A stretch of DNA of 64,000 nt from Cellulosimicrobium sp. Marseille-Q4280 (GCF_943181405.1 NZ_CALPBY010000004.1:310001-374000), one strand, 5' to 3'. Positions 1 through 8,777 are shown, counted from the first letter of the stretch. A program made the numbers and translations. Notes: generated by a model from the letters alone, not told the origin.

Positions 1-114
1 CTTCGACAGTCCGGCGGCGTGCAGCGCGAGCGGGTACCCGGGCGTGATGACGCCGGTCATCACCGCGACGAGCAGCCACGCCAGGCCGGGGCGGGACCGG
101 ATCAGGAGCGCCAT
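1..114 (-). CDS. Membrane protein, N-terminal fragment
   Basis: Only the first 38 codons are inside the window; the gene runs off the left edge. The reading frame begins with an ATG that overlaps the 3' end of the upstream glycosyltransferase gene by 13 bases, so it is the next gene of the same operon. The visible residues are a short basic start (MALLIRSRPG) followed by a hydrophobic stretch (LAWLLVAVMTGVITPG), typical of a first membrane segment with the N-terminus in the cytoplasm. No catalytic motif is visible. Position after two glycosyltransferases suggests a membrane glycosyltransferase, flippase or polymerase, but that is a guess from context only. Confidence 0.55.
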   Translation of the reverse strand, partial: MALLIRSRPGLAWLLVAVMTGVITPGYPLALHAAGLSK

Positions 115-1145
115 GCGTCCCCCTGCGGTCCGAGCGGGACGTACTCGACCGCCGACCCCGCACGGAAGGCCTCGACGTCGAGCCCCGAGCCGGCGACCGC
201 GTCGACGACGCGCACCGCAGACCCGCGCGCGATCTCCGCGCGGGCGTGCTCGGCGTCGGCGGCGTCGAGCACCGTGAGCGTGGTCCGGGGGGACGCGAGC
301 GGTACGGCCTCCCGCAGCGCGCGGACGTGCCGGTCCATCGCGAGGAACGAGTCCAGCCACGCGTGGCCCCGCGGGACGTCGGTGCGCTGCGGGTAGTTCT
401 CGACGAGCCGGACCGCCTGCGCCTCCGGCTCCGGGTGCTTGACGAGGAAGACGGCGCGGTTGCGCTGCCACTCGCGCACCCGGTCGGGGTCGAACCGGAC
501 CACGTGGTGGTGGTCCCAGGTCCAGGCGCGCGTGCTGTGCGCGATCGCGAGGCCGGCCCGGTGGGCGCGGTAGCCGAGGTCGGTGTCCTCCAGGCCCCAC
601 CCCCGGTAGTCGTCGTCGAAGCCTCCGAGCGCCCGGTACGCGTCCACCGGCAGGGAGAGGTTGCAGCTGAACTGCAGGTACCACGCGGCGGCGATGCGGG
701 CGTAGTTGTGGGAGTAGACCGCCGTGACGCGTTCGCGGACCTCGGGACGCCATGCGGTGCCGTCGGCGGGGGAGCGGTGGCGCCGGTGGCCGTTGAGCAG
801 GATCCCGGGGGCGGCCCGGTGCCAGCGCACGTGGTCCTGGAGCCAGCCCGGCGGCGCCTCCTGGTCGGCGTCGACGAGGACGAGGAGGTCTCCGCTCGCG
901 ACGGCGGCCCCCGCGTTGCGTGCGGCCGCCCGGTTGCCGTCGCCCTCGCGGCGCACGACGTGGACCTCCGCGGGCCCGCCGAGGTCGCGCAGGACGTCCG
1001 CGACGGGCTCGTCCGAGCCGTCGTCGACGACGACGATCTCGACCGGCACGTCGACGACCTGCTCCTGGACGGACCGCACGAGTCGCCGCGCGTCGCGGAT
1101 CCCGTCGCGGCAGATGGTCACGACCGACACCGACGCCGGGCTCAT
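102..1145 (-). CDS. Family 2 glycosyltransferase
   Basis: About 347 residues, GT-A fold. The N-terminus has the GT2 nucleotide-sugar pattern: VSVVTICRDG, then EIVVVDDGSDEP, RAAARNAG, and the metal-binding LVLVDADQEAP. Further on, the acceptor-side motif GWGLEDTDLGYR is present, as in the galactosyltransferase-like C-terminal part of polysaccharide-modifying GT2 enzymes. There are no membrane segments, so it is cytoplasmic or membrane-peripheral. The ATG at 1145 overlaps the stop of the preceding glycosyltransferase (ATGA), which fixes the start and indicates translational coupling. A longer frame upstream exists but would lie inside the neighbour. Donor and acceptor sugars cannot be read from sequence; cell-wall glycan, glycolipid or natural-product decoration are all possible. 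Confidence 0.85.
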   Translation of the reverse strand: MSPASVSVVTICRDGIRDARRLVRSVQEQVVDVPVEIVVVDDGSDEPVADVLRDLGGPAEVHVVRREGDGNRAAARNAGAAVASGDLLVLVDADQEAPPGWLQDHVRWHRAAPGILLNGHRRHRSPADGTAWRPEVRERVTAVYSHNYARIAAAWYLQFSCNLSLPVDAYRALGGFDDDYRGWGLEDTDLGYRAHRAGLAIAHSTRAWTWDHHHVVRFDPDRVREWQRNRAVFLVKHPEPEAQAVRLVENYPQRTDVPRGHAWLDSFLAMDRHVRALREAVPLASPRTTLTVLDAADAEHARAEIARGSAVRVVDAVAGSGLDVEAFRAGSAVEYVPLGPQGDAWRS

Positions 1146-2371
1146 GCGCGGGGTCCGAGCGCCGCGAGCCGGGCCGAGGTGAGGACGTGCTCGGCGAGGT
1201 CGCGTGCGCCGTCGTGCGCGGCGAGGACCGCGCCGACGGCCTCGGCACGACGCCGCAGCGCGTCGTCGGCGAGGAGACGTCGGACGGTCGGGACGAAGCG
1301 CGGTGCGACGTCGGCCGGGTCGAGGACCTCGCCCGTCCCGAGGCCGACGGCACGCCCCGCGTTCCACCGCTGCTCGTCCTGCCCCGGGAGCGCGAGCAGC
1401 GGGCGGCCGAGCGCGAGCGCCTCCATGACGCTCGTGTGCCCGCCGTGGGTGACGACGAGGTCGGCGGCGCGCGTCCACAGCATCGACTCGTCGGTGAGCT
1501 GCAGGAGGCGGTCCGCCCGGTGGTCGGCGAGCAGCGCCGGGTCGACGTTCGGTCCGGTGACGAGGACGGTGTGCGCGGGCACGTCGTCGAGCAGCCCGGC
1601 GACGGTGCGCAGGGTGGCGAACCCCTGCGCGGTGCCGCCGAGCGACACGAGGACGACGGGAGCGTGCGGGTCCAGACCCAGAAGCGTGCGGGCCTGTGCC
1701 CGGTCGGGGACCGTGAGCGGGTCGGACGCGAGGACCGGGCCGACGTGCCGGATCTCGTCGACCGTCCGCAGCGCCGCGACCGACAGCGGGTCCCGGACGT
1801 CGGCGAGCGGCTCGAACGCCGAGCGGTCCGGCACGTAGACCACGTCGCCGAGCAGCCGGCCGGCGACGTCGCGGGGGACGCCGAGGCGGTGCAGCGCCGG
1901 GGTCACGTCGCGCACCACGTCCGGGAACGGGAAGGAGAAGAAGCCGGTGTTGACGACCGTGGCCGACCGCACCCCCTCGAGCCGCGCCGAGACCGGTCCT
2001 GTCACGCGGAAGTCGGCGAGCACGACGTCGGCCCCGACCGCGCGGACCAGCGCCCGCTCCTCCTCGAGCGCGACGCGGAGGTACTCCTCGTCCGCGAGCC
2101 GCAGGCGGGGCGCAGGGCGGTGCCCGGGTGACGCCGCGCCGTCGGGTGAGGACGTGACGTCGGGCGACCCCGCGTCGTCGGGCACGGGTGGCAGCGGTGG
2201 CAGCTCGGTGAGCGTCGCGGTCGGGACGCCGCGCGCCTCGGGCCAGCGCCGGGCGTCGGCGGCCACCCCGACGACGACCTCGGCGCCCCGCGCCATGAGC
2301 TCGGTGGCGATGCGCGTGGAGCGCACCACGTGCCCGAGGCCGTGGTAGAAGGGCAGGATCACGACGCGCAC
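1142..2371 (-). CDS. GT-B glycosyltransferase (UGT/MGT type)
   Basis: 409 residues. The N-terminal Rossmann half starts MRVVILPFYHGLGHVVRS, the acceptor-side pattern of macrolide-type and MurG-like GT-B enzymes. The C-terminal half has the donor-binding signature THGGHTSVMEALALGRP followed by LALPGQDEQ, close to the GT1 consensus. The start is a GTG with an AAGGAG ribosome site a few bases upstream. It lies 67 bases downstream of the HemB-like gene and overlaps the GT2 gene by 4 bases, so all four genes here look like one operon. The sugar donor is unknown. A lipid or small-molecule acceptor is the usual role for this family. Confidence 0.85.
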   Translation of the reverse strand: MRVVILPFYHGLGHVVRSTRIATELMARGAEVVVGVAADARRWPEARGVPTATLTELPPLPPVPDDAGSPDVTSSPDGAASPGHRPAPRLRLADEEYLRVALEEERALVRAVGADVVLADFRVTGPVSARLEGVRSATVVNTGFFSFPFPDVVRDVTPALHRLGVPRDVAGRLLGDVVYVPDRSAFEPLADVRDPLSVAALRTVDEIRHVGPVLASDPLTVPDRAQARTLLGLDPHAPVVLVSLGGTAQGFATLRTVAGLLDDVPAHTVLVTGPNVDPALLADHRADRLLQLTDESMLWTRAADLVVTHGGHTSVMEALALGRPLLALPGQDEQRWNAGRAVGLGTGEVLDPADVAPRFVPTVRRLLADDALRRRAEAVGAVLAAHDGARDLAEHVLTSARLAALGPRA

Positions 2372-2438
2372 GGACGCTCCTTCGCGGCTCGGTCCGACCG
2401 GCGGTGGCTCCGCGCGGCCGGGTGCGGTGGACGGTCGG

Positions 2439-3527
2439 TCAGGCGAGCACGCCGCCCCTGAACCAGGCGGTCGCGCCCCGGTCGATGAGGACGGTCCCGC
2501 GCGGCCCGGCCGCGGTGACGGCGTTCACCCACAGCTCCTCGAGCCGTGCGCGGGCCGCGGCGACGCCCTCGTCGTGGGCGAGGAGCGCGAGCAGCTTCGT
2601 GGTGCCGGAGACGGTGTACGCGCCGAGCTCGACCTGCGCCGCCCGGCCGAGGAAGCCCGGCACGTCGGCGCGGACGCGGCGGACCGCCGCGAGGAGGTCG
2701 GGATCCTGCTCGACGAGGCGCGTGGTCGCGGGGTCGTCGAGGAACCGGGCGAGGGCGTCCGCCGAGTCGAGCAGGCGGCGGGTCTCGACGACGACGTGGA
2801 AGTTCTCCACGGGCTTGGTCACCGGGACGTCGGTGCCGGCGTCGATGTCGAGAACCGTCCACAGGAGCATGTCGCGCAGGTTGCCCGGCCAGATCTTCTG
2901 GTTGGTCGTGGGGTGCGTGCTCGACCCGGCATACGCGGTGCTCGTCTCGCTGTTGGTGGAGAACGAGTACACCCGGAGGCCGTCCTGCGCGACGGCGCGC
3001 GTCACCTCGACCTCCCGCGCGACCCGGCCGAGGGTGACGATCCCCGTGCCGCCGGAACGGTGCACGACGGCCGCGAGGTCGTGCAGCAGGTCCAGCGTGG
3101 CGCCGCCGTCGGGCTGTCCGTCGGCGCTCAGACCCCACTGGCCCGCGCGGTCGAGCGCGATGCTGAACGGGTCGACGACGAGCTCGAGCCCGCGGTCCCG
3201 GGCCGCGGTGGCGAGCCCCGCCACGGTGCCCACCCACGTCTCGCGTCGCCGCGCCCAGGCACCGAGGTGCGGGACGGTGTCGTCGAGGAGGCGGACCACG
3301 ACCCCCCGCAGACCCAGGGCGGCGACCTCCGCGAGGCGCGCCGCCGCCGCCGCCGTGCCGAGCCGCTCGTAGCCCGGGATGCTCCGGCTCGGCAGCGCGG
3401 AGCGCGCGTCGAGCCGCAGGTCCACGTCCAGCGGCTGCAGGAACGTACCCGGGTCGATCGTCACGTCGCGCGCTTCCGTCAGCCGTCGCGACATGCCCGC
3501 GGCCCGCATCGTGGCAGACGCCTTCAT
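2439..3527 (-). CDS. Divergent HemB (porphobilinogen synthase) paralogue
   Basis: 362 residues, first gene of the glycosyltransferase operon; ATG with a strong GGAGG site 6 bases upstream. Reading it against known HemB proteins, I recognise the family order: N-terminal RRL...LQPLDV, the PSRSIPGYERL segment (HemB: IPSMPGVYR), the metal loop as VDPFSIALDRAGQWG (about 118-132), a VYSFSTNSETSTAYAG segment (HemB: MSYSTKFASSFYG), the second Schiff-base segment GTDVPVTKPVENF with Lys238 kept, and GAYTVSG (302-308). The first active-site lysine is replaced by Asn192, and the zinc cysteines and the D-HG metal pattern are absent. A roughly 45-residue insert precedes GAYTVSG. It is therefore unlikely to condense two aminolevulinate molecules as in haem synthesis. 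It may act on one amino-ketone or aldehyde substrate linked to the sugar pathway. Function unknown. Confidence 0.7.
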   Translation of the reverse strand: MKASATMRAAGMSRRLTEARDVTIDPGTFLQPLDVDLRLDARSALPSRSIPGYERLGTAAAAARLAEVAALGLRGVVVRLLDDTVPHLGAWARRRETWVGTVAGLATAARDRGLELVVDPFSIALDRAGQWGLSADGQPDGGATLDLLHDLAAVVHRSGGTGIVTLGRVAREVEVTRAVAQDGLRVYSFSTNSETSTAYAGSSTHPTTNQKIWPGNLRDMLLWTVLDIDAGTDVPVTKPVENFHVVVETRRLLDSADALARFLDDPATTRLVEQDPDLLAAVRRVRADVPGFLGRAAQVELGAYTVSGTTKLLALLAHDEGVAAARARLEELWVNAVTAAGPRGTVLIDRGATAWFRGGVLA

Positions 3528-3596
3528 CTGTCCTCCCCCCAGAGGAGCGTCACGCTAGGGGGAACGGTGGGAGCGCTGCCACATCTGCCCGGATGG

Positions 3597-3614
3597 TGGA
3601 CACATCGGTGTCCA
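3597..3614. promoter_or_regulatory. Palindrome in divergent promoter region
   Basis: A perfect inverted repeat TGGACAC-ATCG-GTGTCCA lies in the 211-base gap between the divergent HemB-like gene (start 3527) and the MMPL gene (start 3739). Its size and place fit an operator for a dimeric regulator. No regulator gene is adjacent, so its owner is unknown. Confidence 0.4.
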
Positions 3615-3738
3615 GGACGCTCCCTGCGCTCGCCCGGTGCGGGTGGGTCCGAGGGCGCGGGGCCGACGTCGCCCGCTCCCTCCGGAGAGCAGCGGCGTAT
3701 CGTCAGAGCTCTCCCGTCGACACGGTCCGGAGGCCGCG

Positions 3739-6651
3739 GTGTCCTCAGCGCTCTACTCCCTCGGCCGCTGGGCCGTCCACGCCCGCCGTCTCGTGCTGCT
3801 GGCATGGATCGGGATCCTCGTGGTCGTCGGCGGGTTCGCCGGCCTCGTCCAGCAGGGCCTCGACGACGCCGTCACCATCCCCGGCACCGAGTCGCAGGCG
3901 GCGCTCGACCGGCTCGCCGCGACGTTTCCCCAGGTCAGCGGGGCGAGCGCACAGGTGATCGTGGTCGCGCCCGACGGCTCGACCATCGAGGACGACGCCG
4001 TGCAAGGACCCGTCGAGGACGCCGTCGACGCGCTCGGCGACGTCGACCACGTCGCCGGGGTCACGTCGCCCTACGACGACACCGTGCCCGCGTCCGTCAG
4101 CGACGACGGGACCGCGGCGCTCCTGACGGTCCAGCTCGACCAGGGCGAGAGCGAGGTCGCCGACGCGACGAAGGACGCGCTCGGCAGCGCGGTCGACGAC
4201 CTCGAGGCCGCTCTTCCCGACGGCGCGCAGGCGTCGCTCGGCGGTCAGCTCTTCAGCACCGAGTTCCCCACGCTCACGGTGACCGAGGCGCTCGGCCTGC
4301 TCGTCGCGCTCGTGGTGCTCGTCATCACGTTCGGCTCGTTCGTCGCCGCCGGCCTGCCGCTGCTCAACGCCGCGATGGGAGTCGGCGTCACCATGGGCCT
4401 GCTGTTCGCCGCGACCGCGGTCGCCCAGATCAACTCGACCACCCCGATGCTGGCCGTGATGCTCGGGCTCGCCGTCGGCATCGACTACGCGCTGTTCATC
4501 GTCTCGCGCCACCGCGACGAGCTGGCCACCGGCCTCCCGGTCGACGAGGCGGCCGCGCGGTCCGTCGCGACGGGCGGCTCCGCCGTCATCTTCGCCGGCC
4601 TCACGGTGATGATCGCGCTCGTCGGCCTCGGGGTCGCCGGCATCCCGTTCCTCACCGTCATGGGTGTCGCCGCTGCCGTCGGCGTCGGTCTCGCCGTCCT
4701 CGTCTCGGTCACGCTCCTGCCCGCGATGCTCGGCTTCGCCGGCGAACGGCTCCGGCCGAAGGCTCCCCGAGCGCGTCGCCGCGGACGCCGTCGGGCGGGA
4801 AGGGCGCCCCGGGCCCGGTCGGTGAGGCAGGACGCGTCCGCGTCGGACGCCGACGACGCGAGGGTCGACGGTGCGCCCGCCCCGGACGCGAGCGCGCCCA
4901 CGACGTCGACCGCGTCGACCGGCGTCCAGCACCACAACCGGTTCTTCGCGGGCTGGGTGCGGACCGTGACGCGGGTGCCGCTGCTGACGATCCTCATCGT
5001 GCTGGCGGGCCTCGTGCTGCTGACGCTCCCCGCGAAGGACCTGCGGCTCGCGCTGCCCGACGCGGGGACCCTGCCCGAGGACAACCAGGCGCGCGTCACG
5101 TACGACCTCGTCTCGGAGCACTTCGGGCCGGGCTTCAACGGGCCGCTCATCGTGACCGGCACGATCGTCACGTCGACGGACCCGGTCGGCCTGATGGACG
5201 ACCTGGCCGACGAGATCGGCGACCTGCCCGGCGTCGCCGACGTGCCGCTCGCGACGCCGAACCCCAGCGCGGACACGGGCATCGTCCAGGTGATCCCGAC
5301 GGGCGCTCCCGACTCCGAGGAGACGAAGGACCTCGTCACGCAGATCCGCTCGCAGCACGACCACTTCCTCGACGAGTACGGCGTCGACCTGTCGGTCACG
5401 GGGTTCACGGCCGTCGGGATCGACGTGTCGGACAAGCTCGGGGCGGCGCTCCTGCCGTTCGCGCTCGTCGTGGTCGGGCTGTCGCTCGTGCTGCTGACGA
5501 TGGTGTTCCGCTCGATCGCGGTCCCGATCAAGGCGACGGTGGGCTACCTCTTCTCCGTCGGCGCGGCGTTCGGCGTGGTGACGCTCGTGTTCGAGCAGGG
5601 CGTCATGGCGGACGCGCTCAACGTCACGCGCCTGGGCCCGGTGATCAGCTTCATGCCGATCGTCCTCATGGGCGTCCTGTTCGGCCTCGCCATGGACTAC
5701 GAGGTGTTCCTCGTCTCGCGCATCCGGGAGGACTACGTCCGCTCCGGCGACGCGCGACGGTCGATCTCGACGGGGTTCCAGGCATCCGCGAAGGTCGTCA
5801 CCGCGGCGGCGATCATCATGTTCGCGGTCTTCATCGCGTTCGTGCCCGAGGGCGACATGAGCCTCAAGCCGATCGCGCTCGGGCTCGCGGTCGGCGTGCT
5901 CGTCGACGCGTTCCTCGTGCGCATGACCCTCGTCCCCGCGGTGCTCGCCCTGCTCGGCGACCGCGCGTGGTGGATGCCGCGCCGGCTCGACCGTGTCCTG
6001 CCGTCGTTCGACGTCGAGGGCGAAGGGCTCGCACGCGAGCTCGAGCTGCGCGACTGGCCGGAGCCCGGCGCGACGGACCCCGTCGTCGCGCACGGCCTGG
6101 AGGTCGCGGGTCCGCGGGGCCCGCTCGCCGCGCCCGTCACGGTCCGCGTGCCCGACGGCGGCACGCTCGTCGTGCACGGCGCGTCGGCCGCCGCGGTGAC
6201 CGGGGTGGCGCTCGCGCTCGCCGGGCGCCTCAAGCCGTCGGCCGGGGCGCTCAAGGTCACGGGCCTCGTGCTGCCCGAGCGCGCGTCGAGCGTGCGGCGT
6301 CGGGTCGCCGTCGTCGACCTCGCCGCGGACGCCGCTGCGCTGCCCGGCGACGCCCCGGCCCCGGCGGCGCACCGCACGCACCCGGCCGCCGCCGTCGGGG
6401 CCGTGCTGGCGGAGCACCCGCGCGTCGTCGTGGTGCTCGGGACCGACGCGGTCTCCGCGCCGGACGAGCGCGCCGAGCTCGCGGTGGCCGTCGGCCGGGG
6501 GACCGACGCCGGGACGGCGGTCGTCCTCGGGTCGGTCGGGGCCTTCCCGTCCGACCTGGCCCCTCCCGGATCGCAGGTGCTCGACCTGCAACCTCCCGAG
6601 CCCGCCACGGCGGAGCAGCCGACGACCGATCTCGAGGAGGTGCGCGCATGA
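3739..6651 (+). CDS. MMPL/RND-family exporter with pseudo-ABC tail
   Basis: 970 residues from the GTG at 3739, which has GGAGG 5 bases upstream; a longer frame from 3637 lacks such support. Two MMPL halves are visible. Each has one N-terminal membrane helix, an extracytoplasmic loop and five further helices, with the family motif GIDYALFIVSR in the first half and AMDYEVFLVSRIRE in the second. A basic, low-complexity linker (about 337-395) joins them. After the last helices, roughly residues 780-950 form an extra cytoplasmic domain that resembles an ABC ATPase without its catalytic motifs: VVHGASAAAVTGVALALAG occupies the Walker A place but lacks GKS/T. The gene overlaps the YhgE/Pip gene by ATGA. 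Likely role: proton-driven export of a lipid, drug or peptide across the membrane. Confidence 0.88.
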   Translation: MSSALYSLGRWAVHARRLVLLAWIGILVVVGGFAGLVQQGLDDAVTIPGTESQAALDRLAATFPQVSGASAQVIVVAPDGSTIEDDAVQGPVEDAVDALGDVDHVAGVTSPYDDTVPASVSDDGTAALLTVQLDQGESEVADATKDALGSAVDDLEAALPDGAQASLGGQLFSTEFPTLTVTEALGLLVALVVLVITFGSFVAAGLPLLNAAMGVGVTMGLLFAATAVAQINSTTPMLAVMLGLAVGIDYALFIVSRHRDELATGLPVDEAAARSVATGGSAVIFAGLTVMIALVGLGVAGIPFLTVMGVAAAVGVGLAVLVSVTLLPAMLGFAGERLRPKAPRARRRGRRRAGRAPRARSVRQDASASDADDARVDGAPAPDASAPTTSTASTGVQHHNRFFAGWVRTVTRVPLLTILIVLAGLVLLTLPAKDLRLALPDAGTLPEDNQARVTYDLVSEHFGPGFNGPLIVTGTIVTSTDPVGLMDDLADEIGDLPGVADVPLATPNPSADTGIVQVIPTGAPDSEETKDLVTQIRSQHDHFLDEYGVDLSVTGFTAVGIDVSDKLGAALLPFALVVVGLSLVLLTMVFRSIAVPIKATVGYLFSVGAAFGVVTLVFEQGVMADALNVTRLGPVISFMPIVLMGVLFGLAMDYEVFLVSRIREDYVRSGDARRSISTGFQASAKVVTAAAIIMFAVFIAFVPEGDMSLKPIALGLAVGVLVDAFLVRMTLVPAVLALLGDRAWWMPRRLDRVLPSFDVEGEGLARELELRDWPEPGATDPVVAHGLEVAGPRGPLAAPVTVRVPDGGTLVVHGASAAAVTGVALALAGRLKPSAGALKVTGLVLPERASSVRRRVAVVDLAADAAALPGDAPAPAAHRTHPAAAVGAVLAEHPRVVVVLGTDAVSAPDERAELAVAVGRGTDAGTAVVLGSVGAFPSDLAPPGSQVLDLQPPEPATAEQPTTDLEEVRA

Positions 6652-8777
6652 GCGCAGCCGTCCCGGGCCCCGGCCCGCGCGCCGTCCGCGGTCGCCGGGC
6701 CTGGACCGTCGCCGCCGCCGTCGCGCTGCCGCTCGTCGTGCTCGGTCTGCTCCTGTGGGCCCTGTGGGACCCGCAGGAGCGGCTCGACACCGTGCAGGCG
6801 GCGATCGTCAACCACGACGAGCCCGTCGAGATCCACGGGCAGACCGTGCCCCTCGGGCGCCAGCTCACCGCGGGTCTCGTGAGCGGCGGGGCCGCGTCGA
6901 CCGACACGGGACCGGTCGCGGTCCAGCCGGCGGCCGGCACGACCAACTACGACTGGGTCGTCACCGACTCTGCGGACGCGTCGGCGGGCCTCGCCGACGG
7001 TACGTACGCCGCGGTCGTGACCATCCCGGAGAACTTCTCGGCTGCGGCCACGTCGTTCAGCGGGGACGACCCGTCGGCCGCGACGCAGGCCACGCTCTCG
7101 GTCGAGACCGCGCCCGGCGGACGTGTCGTGGACGAGGCGCTCGCGCGCATCGTCACGACCACGGCGTCGACGGTCCTCGGGCAGACCCTCACGGAGAACT
7201 ACGTCGACGGCGTGCTGGTCGGCTTCACGACCCTGAACGAGCAGCTCGGCGAGGCCGCCGACGGCGCGACGCAGCTCGCGGACGGCGCGTCCGACGCGAA
7301 CGACGGCGCTGCGCAGCTCGCCGACGGCGCCGGCCAGGTCGCGACGGGCGCGGTCGAGCTGGCCTCGGGGGTGGGCGAGCTCGCCGCGGGGGCGGACGAG
7401 CTCGCGGCCGGGACGTCGCAGAGCGCCGACGGCGCGGCGGCGCTCGCCGAAGGTGCCGGCGCTCTGTCCAGCGGGGTCCAGGGCGTCGCCGGCGGAGCCG
7501 CGCAGCTCTCCTCGGGCGTCGCCGACCTCGGGGCGGGGGTCGCGCCCCTGCCCGCGCAGGCCACGGAGCTCGCCGACGGTGCGCAGCAGGTGTCGGACGG
7601 CGTCGGGCGGCTCGTGCAGGAGAACGTCGTGGGCCTCGACGCCGCGAAGCGCGCCGCCGGCTGCGCCGACGACCCGACGTCGGACGTGTGCCAGCGGCTC
7701 GACGCCCAGATCGCCCAGCTCCAGCAGCTCGCCGGCGCGGCGCAGCAGGTCGCCGACGGGAACGCCGCGCTCGCGGGCGACCCGGCGTCGTCCACGGGCC
7801 TGTACGGTCTCGCGGCGGGCGTCCAGCAGCTCGTCGGGGCCTCGCAGCAGCTCTCCGACGGCGCGGCCCAGGCGGCGACCGGGGCGTCCGGTCTCGCGAC
7901 CGGCGCGGACGACCTCGCCGCCGGGCTCGACCAGCTCGACGCGGGCGCGTCCGGGCTCGCGGCGGGCGTAGGCGAGCTCTCGACGGGGGCGGACCAGCTC
8001 GCCACCGGGACCGAGGGGCTGGCGACGGGCGCGACCGACCTGGCCGGCGGCGTCGGGCAGCTCGCCGACGGCTCGTCCGACCTCGCGGACGGTCTGGGGG
8101 AGGCGGTCGGCCAGGTGCCCTCGTACACCGACGACGAGGCCACGCACCTGGCGTCGGTCGTGGCGAACCCGGTCGAGGCGCCCGGGACGGACGGCCTCGG
8201 CACCGGCTCGACCGGGCCGCTGTTCGCGGTGCTCGCGCTGTGGCTCGGGGCGCTCGCGGTGTTCGTCGCCTTCCCGCCCGTGCCGGCGCAGCTCCTCGGG
8301 TCGACGCGCGGTGCCGGTCGCCTCGCGCTCCGGGCCCTCGCCCTGCCTGCCGCGATCGGTGTCGCGACGGGTCTCGTCGTCGGCGGCGTGCTGGCCGCCG
8401 TCGAGGACGCGAACCTCGGCGGGTGGCTCGGGCTGCTCGCCCTCGGCGCACTCTCGTCGGTCGTCTTCGTCGCGCTCAACCAGGCGCTCGCCGCGCTGCT
8501 CGGCAACGTGGGACGCGCGCTGAGCCTGCTCGTCGCCGTCCTCCTCGTCGCGACGGGGATCGTCGCGACGGTCCCCGCGGCGCTCACCGGTCTGCGCGAC
8601 CTGCTGCCCGTCGGGTCCGCGCTCGGCGCGCTCACCGCGGTCGTCGACCCCGGCGCCACCGGAGGAGCGGGCGACGTGGTGTCGCTGGTGATCTGGGCGC
8701 TCGTGTCGGTCGCGGTGACGACCCTCGTCGTCGCCCGGCGCCGGACCGTGCGCGTGGAGCAGCTCCTGCGCGCCTGA
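6648..8777 (+). CDS. YhgE/Pip-family membrane protein
   Basis: 709 residues. One N-terminal membrane helix (about 22-43), then a large extracytoplasmic region, then about five C-terminal helices (from about 525), as in YhgE/Pip and the phage-infection protein family. The extracytoplasmic part carries a long run of short repeats of the type LADGAxxLAxGA (about residues 198-485), which predicts a long coiled or helical rod. A Cys pair (AGCADD and SDVCQR) interrupts the repeats and may form a disulfide. The ATG overlaps the MMPL stop. In related actinobacteria, MMPL and YhgE genes are often paired, and the pair probably forms one export assembly. The substrate is unknown. Confidence 0.85.
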   Translation: MSAAVPGPGPRAVRGRRAWTVAAAVALPLVVLGLLLWALWDPQERLDTVQAAIVNHDEPVEIHGQTVPLGRQLTAGLVSGGAASTDTGPVAVQPAAGTTNYDWVVTDSADASAGLADGTYAAVVTIPENFSAAATSFSGDDPSAATQATLSVETAPGGRVVDEALARIVTTTASTVLGQTLTENYVDGVLVGFTTLNEQLGEAADGATQLADGASDANDGAAQLADGAGQVATGAVELASGVGELAAGADELAAGTSQSADGAAALAEGAGALSSGVQGVAGGAAQLSSGVADLGAGVAPLPAQATELADGAQQVSDGVGRLVQENVVGLDAAKRAAGCADDPTSDVCQRLDAQIAQLQQLAGAAQQVADGNAALAGDPASSTGLYGLAAGVQQLVGASQQLSDGAAQAATGASGLATGADDLAAGLDQLDAGASGLAAGVGELSTGADQLATGTEGLATGATDLAGGVGQLADGSSDLADGLGEAVGQVPSYTDDEATHLASVVANPVEAPGTDGLGTGSTGPLFAVLALWLGALAVFVAFPPVPAQLLGSTRGAGRLALRALALPAAIGVATGLVVGGVLAAVEDANLGGWLGLLALGALSSVVFVALNQALAALLGNVGRALSLLVAVLLVATGIVATVPAALTGLRDLLPVGSALGALTAVVDPGATGGAGDVVSLVIWALVSVAVTTLVVARRRTVRVEQLLRA

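Noticed and set aside
2439-3527. Ordinary haem-pathway HemB
   Set aside because: The first active-site lysine and the metal motif are missing and the context is glycosyltransferases, not haem genes.
4747-4950. Possible break between two separate MMPL half genes
   Set aside because: The frame is continuous, with a basic low-complexity linker and no stop or new start.
3745-6591. 948-residue minus-strand open frame opposite the MMPL gene
   Set aside because: Composition (Asp/Arg/His/Glu repeats) is that of an antisense shadow of a high-GC gene; no family resemblance.
2427-6647. Very long plus-strand open frame running into the YhgE/Pip gene
   Set aside because: It lies opposite the HemB-like gene and over the MMPL gene in another frame, and its sequence is Arg/Ala/Pro-rich with no motif. 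The true start is the ATG at 6648.
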